DNA of 64,000 nt. It comes from an uncultured Bacteroidales bacterium. Its GTDB lineage: Bacteria; Bacteroidota; Bacteroidia; Bacteroidales; Paludibacteraceae. The notes beneath the pieces are model-generated. The model was not told where the DNA came from and made no database searches. It saw nothing but the letters and a program-made list of their open reading frames with translations. Positions 11,649 to 18,077 of the stretch are shown here, one piece after another; within the stretch, counting starts at the first letter, position 1; each line of letters starts with the position of its first letter. The stretch is from NCBI GenBank assembly GCA_946534715.1, contig CAMNCW010000046.1, positions 21,397-85,396 of the forward strand, in the 5' to 3' direction. Position numbers and translations under genes: made by a program.

Positions 11649-12089
11649 TTAAGACTTGAGTTCCTGGTAGATCATGGCACGGATGAAATTGTCGAAACGG
11701 AAATAGTATTTCTGTTTGCCGGTTGTTTTGTCAACGGGAGCTTGCGGGTCAGGGGCTCCTTTTCGCTGAGACTCGTAACGAAGGCGGTACTGCTCAAGGA
11801 GGGCACGTTGCTCATCGGAAGCTGTTTCCGGGAATTTATAGGCATAGATGAGGAGTTTAGTGCGTTTGGCAGCCTCACCAAAATGCTGCAAATGAGCGAG
11901 CTCGGCTCCTTTAGGCGGTTTTAATTCATAGTTGCGTTTTTCTCGCCAGAGGTATATCTCTGGCTTGCAGGTTTTAGAAACAGACCCATCTGGATTGTGG
12001 AGATGTTTCTGACGATTGATGAGTTCATGCTTTGGATCGAGCGCTCCTAAGACGAGATCGATGCCGGAAGAATAGAAAACTTTTGCCAT
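11649..12089 (-). CDS. Conserved hypothetical protein
   Basis: 146 residues, mostly hydrophilic, no signal peptide or membrane segment. I do not recognise the family. Composition is rich in Lys, Arg, Tyr and Gln; visible segments include PEIYLWREKRNYELKPP and FRFDNFIRAMIYQELKS at the C-terminus. Codon use resembles its neighbours, so it looks like a real gene. It has its own promoter (12329-12360) and an unusually long leader of about 240 nt that contains an 11-bp tandem array. Confidence 0.6.
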   Translation of the reverse strand: MAKVFYSSGIDLVLGALDPKHELINRQKHLHNPDGSVSKTCKPEIYLWREKRNYELKPPKGAELAHLQHFGEAAKRTKLLIYAYKFPETASDEQRALLEQYRLRYESQRKGAPDPQAPVDKTTGKQKYYFRFDNFIRAMIYQELKS

Positions 12090-12209
12090 ATTGGTAGAAT
12101 TTTGATGTTTATTCGATGATTTATTTTTTTTGGGGGCGGGTGTTTTTGGGGGCTTTGCGGGTAGTATGACGTATAAGGAAGGTGGTTGAGGTGGTGATAG
12201 GATCAGTGG

Positions 12210-12309
12210 TATTACCTACTAATCACCTACTAATTACCTACTAATTACCTACTGATTTCATACTAATTACCTACTAAACACATACTAATCGCGGAGTAAT
12301 TTCATACTA
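12210..12309. repeat. 11-bp tandem array, about nine units
   Basis: Degenerate units of the type AATTACCTACT repeat with an 11-bp period (for example AATCACCTACT, GATTTCATACT, AAACACATACT). The array lies in the transcribed leader of the 146-residue gene. Confidence 0.8.
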
Positions 12310-12328
12310 CTATAAGGTAAAACGAGTG

Positions 12329-12360
12329 CAAAGGTACAACAAAAAAATGGAATATGCAAA
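12329..12360 (-). promoter_or_regulatory. Promoter of the 146-residue unknown gene
   Basis: Minus strand TTTG (12360-12357), 20 bp, TACCTTTG (12336-12329). It predicts a leader of about 240 nt. Confidence 0.8.
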
Positions 12361-12532
12361 TTTTTTGGCACGAAAAAGACATTAAAATATATTTTCGGGC
12401 GATTTTTGCGTTCACAAAGGACACAAAGGGAACGAAAATTAAATAACGGCGAATTAAACGAAAAAATCGTTCGAGTGAAACGAGATAAGAATTAAACGAA
12501 TTTTATCTATTAGTTTGTCCTAAAATCACCAA

Positions 12533-12682
12533 TTGGACGGAGAAAAATATGCCGGATGCAAGACGACGGAAGGAACAGATGAACATGCCGGCATACAATG
12601 CCGACGAAATAGACGAAGAAAAACGCGCCAGCGGAGGTGGCGCGCACAGGACATTGAGGGAGGAAGGAATAACCCCACCCCG
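12533..12682. repeat. Hairpin-rich direct repeat, copy A
   Basis: Matches 14714-14880 in the same orientation; the best-conserved core is 12559-12656 (about 100 bp). It contains a GCCGGCAT/ATGCCGAC hairpin (one mismatch) and a CGCGCCA-N7-TGGCGCG hairpin at 12624-12644, and ends with AACCCCACCCCG. Copies A and B flank the radical SAM/peptide unit. Confidence 0.8.
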
Positions 12683-12790
12683 AATTTGTTCTACGACCGT
12701 CCACAGGACGCTCGATCGAGCAGAACTATTCATCCTCACAAGGGGATGGATAAGGGAGAGAGGGAAGGGGTGAGAGGATGAGAGGATGAG

Positions 12791-12824
12791 AGGGGGAGAG
12801 GGGGAGAGGGGAGGGAGAGGGGAG
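12791..12824 (+). other. G-run tract, possible G-quadruplex
   Basis: Five runs of three to five G separated by AGA or A on the plus strand, within a longer purine-only stretch (12720-12830). It lies just beyond the terminator of the peptide gene. Confidence 0.5.
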
Positions 12825-12831
12825 GAAGATG

Positions 12832-12872
12832 CAAAAAATAAGCCCCCAGGCTTTTTTAAGCAGCCTGGGGGA
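12832..12872 (-). terminator. Rho-independent terminator of the radical SAM/peptide operon
   Basis: Minus strand: CCCCCAGGC (12871-12863), short loop, GCCTGGGGG (12851-12843), then a T-rich run. It begins about 10 bp after the peptide stop codon, so the peptide is the last gene of the transcript. Confidence 0.9.
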
Positions 12873-12881
12873 GACACAACA

Positions 12882-13013
12882 TTAGTCGCCTACGATGCCA
12901 GAGCAGTTTGCACAGCCCGAGCAGTGAACCGTAGATAACTTGGTCGCCATAGCTTTAACTACAGCCTCTTTTTGCAGAAGCATACCCTCTGCCTCTCTTA
13001 CTAAAGCACTCAT
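12882..13013 (-). CDS. Small Cys-rich peptide, candidate RiPP precursor
   Basis: 43 codons, missed by most length cut-offs. The protein starts MSALVREAEGMLLQKEA and ends VHCSGCANCSGIVGD. The first ~28 residues are a charged, helix-prone leader-like part. The last ~14 hold three cysteines as C-x2-C-x2-C with glycines and serines. It follows the radical SAM/SPASM gene by 56 bp on the same strand and is followed at once by a strong terminator. A ribosomally made peptide cross-linked at cysteine by the upstream enzyme (sactipeptide or ranthipeptide type) fits, but that is inference. A small iron-sulphur or metal-binding protein is the main alternative. Confidence 0.65.
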   Translation of the reverse strand: MSALVREAEGMLLQKEAVVKAMATKLSTVHCSGCANCSGIVGD

Positions 13014-13069
13014 TGTAATTATATTTAGTAATTATTCCTACTCTGTTATGGCTTTTCGGATTCCGCCTT

Positions 13070-14221
13070 TCATATTTTTTCTATATCTTTCACGTACTTG
13101 TAGCAGCGCACAGCGCATTGGAGCATAAGTAATTCGTAGTCTGTTAACTCTCGTTTATCTTTTAATGAAACAAAATAAGCGATTTGGAACTCTGAAACGA
13201 CTTGTGCTTCAACGAGATATAAATTACACATGCTCTTATCCCGCTTAGCAATATTGCCACGGTTCACATAATTATATCCGTAGCACGTATTACATACTTT
13301 AAGAGCCGGACACAGCTTGCAATCGTCATCAACCAGCATATTCGGATCGTTAAAGTCCACATCCTTGATGTCTTCCAAAACGGTTTTTTTGCCGTGAACC
13401 ATAGGCAAGAACAAATGGCAAGGATAAAGTTGACCATCTACATCATAGAAATGCACAGATGTACCTACGCCGCAGGCCTTTTTCGGCATTTTATCTTCCT
13501 GTCCGTCAAAAAACTCGCGATATAAGTTATCAAACGGCGTTTCCGGACGAACGTCTTTATGCTCTAAATAATACTCTGCCAGTTTCTTTAACTCACGACG
13601 ATAAATCTCCACATCTCCTTCTTTCCATGTGTGCCCCTGCGCCAAAGATGATGCCACTCTGTATCCCTGTTTGGAAAGTTCAATAATGCTTTCTGCGAAG
13701 AAAGGCAGCGTATCATGAGAAAGAGTTTGTTTGAAATAGGAATTCGGCCAATTCTCATGAACAAACTCTAAAGGCAATCTATCCACAGAAACACCTCGGT
13801 TGTTCTTTTGACTAAACTCCGTGCCATCTACCGACATTACGACACGAATATGCTGCTTGCGTTCTTTCAACCATTTTTTTACCTCATCAGTAAGAAGCGT
13901 ACCATTCGTTGTAACTGTAAAACGTACGGGAAATGGTAAGGGCTGAGCCTTCACCCATTCGTAGATTTGCTTAATAAGTTCAAAATTGAGCATTGGTTCT
14001 CCACCCATGAAATCAATTCCCATTCGGTTTTCATCATTCATGATTTTTTCAAACTCTTTGAACTCATAAGTTAATACTTTCTTAGCAGTTTCAAAGGTCA
14101 TCATCTTATCACCTTTGAATTTTTCAAAGCAATAGATACAGCGCAGGTTGCATTGGTGGGTTAACATTAAGGAACATATACGATCTGTTCCATAATCTTT
14201 CTTAATAATTGGATCTGACAT
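13070..14221 (-). CDS. Radical SAM/SPASM peptide-modifying enzyme (candidate)
   Basis: 383 residues from the ATG at 14221, chosen because an A-rich stretch precedes it; an upstream start at 14302 would invade a structured leader. The radical SAM cluster motif is C-x3-C-x2-C (Cys24, 28, 31) in THQCNLRCIYCF, followed by the GGEP SAM-binding motif (DFMGGEPMLN) and VTTNGTLL. The C-terminal SPASM domain shows CGVGTS, YPCH, CKLCPALKVCNTCYGYN and a last Cys in SMCNL, enough for auxiliary 4Fe-4S clusters. Such proteins mature peptides or act as anaerobic sulfatase-maturases; the adjacent 43-residue Cys-rich peptide favours the first. Confidence 0.85.
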   Translation of the reverse strand: MSDPIIKKDYGTDRICSLMLTHQCNLRCIYCFEKFKGDKMMTFETAKKVLTYEFKEFEKIMNDENRMGIDFMGGEPMLNFELIKQIYEWVKAQPLPFPVRFTVTTNGTLLTDEVKKWLKERKQHIRVVMSVDGTEFSQKNNRGVSVDRLPLEFVHENWPNSYFKQTLSHDTLPFFAESIIELSKQGYRVASSLAQGHTWKEGDVEIYRRELKKLAEYYLEHKDVRPETPFDNLYREFFDGQEDKMPKKACGVGTSVHFYDVDGQLYPCHLFLPMVHGKKTVLEDIKDVDFNDPNMLVDDDCKLCPALKVCNTCYGYNYVNRGNIAKRDKSMCNLYLVEAQVVSEFQIAYFVSLKDKRELTDYELLMLQCAVRCYKYVKDIEKI

Positions 14222-14308
14222 AGTATAGTATTTATTTGTAATTACATGCATATAAAAAGCGCAGACCTCGAGTTGCTTATCCACAATTCGAGGCCTTCGC
14301 ATTGCCTA

Positions 14309-14431
14309 AAGGGTCAAATAAACAACAGGAAACCTACGCCGATATGACAAACCACTCTGCCAAGAAACGGCAAAGCAGGGTATAATTGTCACACCCATAG
14401 GCATCTACTGCTCACTTCGATTTTGACCCTA
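14309..14431 (-). ncRNA. Rod-like structured RNA element in the radical SAM leader
   Basis: About 120 nt closed by GGGTCAAAAT / ATTTGACCC. Inside, CCTATG pairs with CGTAGG, TGACAA with TTGTCA, and a tip hairpin forms from CTTTGCC / GGCAGAG, giving an interrupted rod. It lies in the transcript from the promoter at 14552-14583, upstream of the radical SAM start. It could be a cis-regulatory leader or a free small RNA (a 6S-like rod is one option). I cannot match it to a named family, and the strand is inferred from the promoter. Confidence 0.45.
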
Positions 14432-14551
14432 AATGACGAAAGTTGCGAAGTTTCGAATTGTCAAATGCAAAGCGTCAATAAACGCTATCAATATGTATAG
14501 AAAATCCACCCTAAATGAAGAGACATTACCCTTCGGCGTAGATTTTCGGTG

Positions 14552-14583
14552 CAAAGGTACAACATTTTTTTGATATATGCAAA
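14552..14583 (-). promoter_or_regulatory. Promoter of the radical SAM/peptide operon
   Basis: Minus strand TTTG (14583-14580) inside TTTGCATATATC, 20 bp, TACCTTTG (14559-14552). A near-perfect match; the predicted leader to the ATG at 14221 is about 320 nt. Confidence 0.85.
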
Positions 14584-14713
14584 TATTTTTGCAAAAAATA
14601 GCAGAAAATCGCAGATAAACAGCAAAAAAAAGAAAAAGCACCGCAGGTAAACGACCCTAAGCCGGATTAAATCCGGCGGAAAAGAAGAAAGGAGATCCGG
14701 ATGCTATCCGGAA

Positions 14714-14880
14714 AAATGGACGAAGCCAAAAAGGAGGGATACAAGACAGCGGAAGGAACAGACAAAAAAAGATGTCGGCATACAATGCCGACGAAATAGA
14801 CGAAGAGAAAACGCGCCAACGGAGGTGGCGCGCACAGGACATCGAAGATAGAAGGGAGGGGAGGATAACCCCACCCCGGC
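14714..14880. repeat. Hairpin-rich direct repeat, copy B
   Basis: Same orientation as 12533-12682. The first hairpin is perfect here, GTCGGCAT-ACA-ATGCCGAC (14774-14792), and the second is CGCGCCA-N7-TGGCGCG (14812-14832). The copy ends at AACCCCACCCCGG, where the CCCTCCCC palindrome begins. Confidence 0.8.
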
Positions 14881-14909
14881 CCTCCCCACAAGGGGAGGGG
14901 GAAGGAGAG
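14868..14909. repeat. Palindromic element, intergenic copy
   Basis: Core CCCTCCCC-ACAA-GGGGAGGG at 14880-14899 preceded by ACCCCACCCCGG. The same element recurs inside kbl, the outer-membrane protein and trmN6. A related imperfect palindrome (AAAATC..CTCC / GGAG..GATTTT) follows at 14924-14960. Confidence 0.75.
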
Positions 14910-15006
14910 ATAGAGAGGAACAGAAAATCCCCCACTCCTTTGCGGAGAGGGGGAGATTTTGGGAGAGGTCAGGGATTGCGCATGGATGCGCAATGCATAG
15001 ACGCTA

Positions 15007-16929
15007 TTATTTTACTTCCTCGAAGTCGACGTCCTCGGCTGTGGGCTGACCGTTGGAGCCACCGTTGTTGGTGTTGTCGGTCGGACCTGCTTGCGGGCCA
15101 GCTTGACCGGATTGCTGTGCTTGCTGTTGCGCAGCGTACATCTCAGCGGAGGCAGCTTGGAAAGCTGTCATGAGGGCGTTGTTGGCTGCTTCGCAGGCAT
15201 CGGCGTCGCGTTTAGCGTACGCGTCTTTGAGGTCAGCGAGGGCTTTCTCAATCGGAGCCTTCTTGTCGGCAGGGATCTTGTCACCGAACTCAGCGAGTTG
15301 CTTCTCGGTCTGGAAGATCGTAGCGTCGGCTTTGTTGAGTTTGTCAGCCTGCTCTTTGGCTTTCTTATCGGCTTCAGCGTTGGCTTCTGCTTCGGCTTTC
15401 ATACGCTTGATCTCTTCGTCAGAGAGACCGGAGGATGCTTCGATACGGATCTTCTGCTCCTTACCGGTAGCTTTGTCCTTCGCGGTGACGTTCAAGATAC
15501 CGTTCGCGTCGATATCGAAGGTTACTTCGATCTGCGGTTCGCCACGACGTGCCGGCATGATACCATCGAGGTGGAAGATACCGATCTGTTTGTTCTGAGC
15601 CGCCATCGGACGCTCACCTTGGAGGACTTTGATCTCTACAGAAGGCTGGTTATCAACAGCGGTGGTGAAGGTCTCGGTCTTCTTGGTCGGGATAGTGGTG
15701 TTGGCTTCGATCATCTTGGTCATGACACCGCCCATGGTCTCGATACCGAGGCTCAGCGGGGTTACATCGAGCAGAAGGACATCCTTTACATCGCCAGTGA
15801 GGACACCACCTTGGATCGCTGCTCCGACTGCTACTACCTCATCAGGGTTAACGCCCTTAGACGGAGCTTTGCCGAAGAACTTCTGTACGGCATCCTGGAT
15901 AGCCGGGATACGAGTCGAACCACCAACCAAGATGATTTCGTCGATATCAGAGGTCTTCAATCCGGCATGCTCGAGGGCCGTGCGGCACGGAGCGATGGTA
16001 CGCTGGATCAGGTCGTCGATAAGTTGCTCAAATTTAGCACGAGTCAGGGTCTTAACGAGGTGAGCAGGCACACCGTTTACCGGCATGATATACGGCAGGT
16101 TGATTTCCGTAGAGGTAGAGGACGAAAGCTCGATTTTTGCTTTCTCGGCAGCCTCTTTCAGACGCTGCATAGCCATCGGGTCTTTGGACAGGTCCGCTCC
16201 ACCGTTCTCGTTCTTGAACTCCTGAACGAGCCAGTCGATGATACGATGATCGAAATCGTCACCACCAAGGTGTGTATCACCATCGGTTGCTTTTACCTCG
16301 AAGACACCGTCACCGAGCTCGAGCACGGATACATCGTGTGTACCACCACCGCAGTCGAAGACTACGATCTTCATGTCCTTGTTGGACTTGTCAAGACCGT
16401 AAGCCAAGGCAGCTGCAGTCGGCTCGTTGACAATACGGCGAACGTTCAGACCAGCGATCTCACCGGCTTCCTTCGTAGCCTGACGCTGCGAGTCGTTGAA
16501 GTATGCCGGCACTGTGATGACAGCTTCAGTAACCTCTTGTCCGAGGTAGTCCTCAGCGGTTTTCTTCATCTTCTGAAGGATGATCGCCGAGATCTCCTGC
16601 GGGGTGTAGAGACGTCCGTCGATGTCCACACGCGGGGTGTTGTTATCACCTTTTACTACCTTATAAGGAACACGCGCGATCTCAGATTGCAGACGATCAT
16701 AGGTTTCGCCCATGAAACGTTTGATAGAATAGATAGTTTTGGTCGGGTTTGTGATTGCTTGACGTTTAGCAGGGTCACCCACTTTACGCTCACCGCCATC
16801 GATGAATCCAACTACAGAAGGGGTTGTACGCTTACCTTCAGCGTTAGCGATTACGATAGGTTCATTACCCTCCATTACGGCTACACATGAGTTTGTAGTA
16901 CCGAGGTCAATTCCAATAATTTTAGACAT
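15007..16929 (-). CDS. dnaK: Chaperone DnaK (Hsp70)
   Basis: 640 residues. The N-terminal ATPase domain begins [18 protein letters not shown], and [16 protein letters not shown] has Cys in place of the commoner Leu of the phosphate-binding loop. The substrate-binding domain contains [15 protein letters not shown]; the C-terminus is Gly/Asn/Gln-rich and ends DVDFEEVK, the usual acidic tail. No grpE or dnaJ adjoins it here, so it stands alone between the repeat region and era. No canonical promoter was found upstream; an inverted repeat ACTAG...CTAGT sits at about 16979-17000. Confidence 0.97.
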   Translation of the reverse strand: MSKIIGIDLGTTNSCVAVMEGNEPIVIANAEGKRTTPSVVGFIDGGERKVGDPAKRQAITNPTKTIYSIKRFMGETYDRLQSEIARVPYKVVKGDNNTPRVDIDGRLYTPQEISAIILQKMKKTAEDYLGQEVTEAVITVPAYFNDSQRQATKEAGEIAGLNVRRIVNEPTAAALAYGLDKSNKDMKIVVFDCGGGTHDVSVLELGDGVFEVKATDGDTHLGGDDFDHRIIDWLVQEFKNENGGADLSKDPMAMQRLKEAAEKAKIELSSSTSTEINLPYIMPVNGVPAHLVKTLTRAKFEQLIDDLIQRTIAPCRTALEHAGLKTSDIDEIILVGGSTRIPAIQDAVQKFFGKAPSKGVNPDEVVAVGAAIQGGVLTGDVKDVLLLDVTPLSLGIETMGGVMTKMIEANTTIPTKKTETFTTAVDNQPSVEIKVLQGERPMAAQNKQIGIFHLDGIMPARRGEPQIEVTFDIDANGILNVTAKDKATGKEQKIRIEASSGLSDEEIKRMKAEAEANAEADKKAKEQADKLNKADATIFQTEKQLAEFGDKIPADKKAPIEKALADLKDAYAKRDADACEAANNALMTAFQAASAEMYAAQQQAQQSGQAGPQAGPTDNTNNGGSNGQPTAEDVDFEEVK

Positions 16930-17070
16930 AGTATTTTTCCTTTCTTTAATTAATTTTCGATTTATAGTTTACCAGTCTACTAGTTTTCTAGAGGACTAGT
17001 CACCCAAATAATGACAAAAGGCGTGCCAAAGGGGATTTGGCAGAAAAAGGCTGACAAAATGGCAGGAGGA

Positions 17071-17099
17071 CAAAAAAAATCCGCCAAACTTGGCGGATT
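17071..17099 (-). terminator. Terminator downstream of era
   Basis: Minus strand hairpin AATCCGCC-N-GGCGGATT (17099-17078) followed by eight T. A second nearly identical hairpin, ATCCGCCAA-GA-TTGGCGGAT (17112-17131), precedes it, so the era end carries a tandem duplicated stem. Confidence 0.85.
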
Positions 17100-17151
17100 G
17101 AGAGGGAGGAGATCCGCCAAGATTGGCGGATAGATAAAGGCGGATTGTTTA

Positions 17152-18069
17152 TCAGAAGAGGTCATAGCCGTAGTGCTTGAGGCGGTTGGTATTGGAACGC
17201 CAGTCCTTGTCCACTTTGACGAATAGTTGGAGGAAGACCTGCTTTTGAAAGAATTCCTCGATGTCCTTGCGGGCTTGCGAGCCAACGCGTTTGAGGGCAG
17301 AACCGGCTTTGCCGATGATGATGCCTTTTTGGGAATCGCGTTCGCAGTAGATGACTGCGACAATGCGGATGAGTTTGTCTTCTTCCTTGAAAGACTCGAC
17401 TTCTACTTCTACGGAGTACGGGATCTCCTTGTCGTAGTTCTGGAGGATCTTCTCGCGTATGATTTCGTTGACAAAGAAGCGTGCGGGCTTGTCGGTCAGC
17501 TGGTCTTTGGGGAAGAAAGGTGGTCCGACAGGCAGTGCATCTTTGATGGCATCGCAGAGTTGCGAAATACCGAAACGTTCTTGCGCCGAGATGGGGAAGA
17601 TGGCAGCTTCGGGGAGTTGCGTGTGCCAGAAGGAGACGAGCGATTCAAGGGTTTCCTGGGTCGTGAGGTCTATTTTATTTATAATAAGGAACACACGCGT
17701 GCCCGCGGAAGACATCTTTTTCACCTTCTCGAAGAAGTCGGGATTACGGTCGATGGTGTCTTGCGGTTCGGTGACATACAAGAGGACGTCCGCGTCCACG
17801 AGGGCAGAACGGGAGAACTCAAGCATCTGACGCTGGAGTTGGTAGTTCGGCGAGAGGACACCCGGCGTATCGGAATAGACCATTTGGAAATCCTCTCCGT
17901 TGACGATACCCATGATACGATGGCGGGTGGTTTGCGCCTTCGACGTGATGATCGAAAGACGCTCCCCCACCAACGCATTCATGAGTGTCGATTTGCCGAC
18001 GTTGGGGTTTCCAACGATATTCACAAAGCCACTGCGATGCACAATTTTATCATTTTCGCATTTACTCAT
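17152..18069 (-). CDS. era: GTPase Era
   Basis: Ribosome biogenesis GTPase that binds the 3' end of 16S rRNA. 305 residues: G1 GNPNVGKST near residue 21, G3 DTPGV, G4 NKID, and a C-terminal KH domain (GIIIGKAGSALKRVGSQARKDIEEFF). It follows the M16 protease gene by 8 bp on the same strand. Normal length and all motifs present. Confidence 0.95.
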   Translation of the reverse strand: MSKCENDKIVHRSGFVNIVGNPNVGKSTLMNALVGERLSIITSKAQTTRHRIMGIVNGEDFQMVYSDTPGVLSPNYQLQRQMLEFSRSALVDADVLLYVTEPQDTIDRNPDFFEKVKKMSSAGTRVFLIINKIDLTTQETLESLVSFWHTQLPEAAIFPISAQERFGISQLCDAIKDALPVGPPFFPKDQLTDKPARFFVNEIIREKILQNYDKEIPYSVEVEVESFKEEDKLIRIVAVIYCERDSQKGIIIGKAGSALKRVGSQARKDIEEFFQKQVFLQLFVKVDKDWRSNTNRLKHYGYDLF

Positions 18070-18077
18070 TTTCTCAA

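Larger units (their letters stand above)
12090..12881. other. Gene-free stretch of 790 bp
   Basis: From left to right it holds the leader of the unknown gene with an 11-bp array, its promoter, an AT-rich stretch, repeat copy A (12533-12682), a purine-rich G-run tract and the terminator of the peptide gene. Small open frames here overlap the repeats and show no protein-like features. Confidence 0.7.
14222..15006. other. Gene-free stretch of 785 bp between the radical SAM gene and dnaK
   Basis: Holds the ~320-nt leader of the radical SAM gene (with the rod-like element and further hairpins, such as GAAAATCTAC/GTGGATTTTC), its promoter, two CCGG-type palindromes (14661-14677 and 14696-14712), repeat copy B and two palindromic elements. 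No convincing reading frame was seen. Confidence 0.7.

Noticed and set aside
12210..12309. CRISPR array
   Set aside because: Units are 11 bp and contiguous, with no spacers and no cas genes nearby.
12503..12877. Several small frames across repeat copy A
   Set aside because: Matching frames in copy B drift in sequence and length on both strands; the conservation is in the DNA hairpins, not in codons.
14661..14712. Two CCGG-type hairpins taken as the dnaK terminator
   Set aside because: On the minus strand neither is followed by a T-run, and they lie about 300 bp from the stop; they look like part of the repeat landscape.
14657..14993. Small minus-strand frames across repeat copy B and the palindromes
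   Set aside because: They translate the repeat and palindrome (SPSPCGEGRGG), with no promoter or conserved protein.
12090..15006. Insertion sequence or transposon carrying the radical SAM unit
   Set aside because: No transposase, integrase or target-site duplication is visible; only the direct repeats support mobility.
15091..16890. 599-codon open frame opposite dnaK
   Set aside because: It is antisense to a certain gene; the residues show no domain and mirror the codon bias of dnaK.
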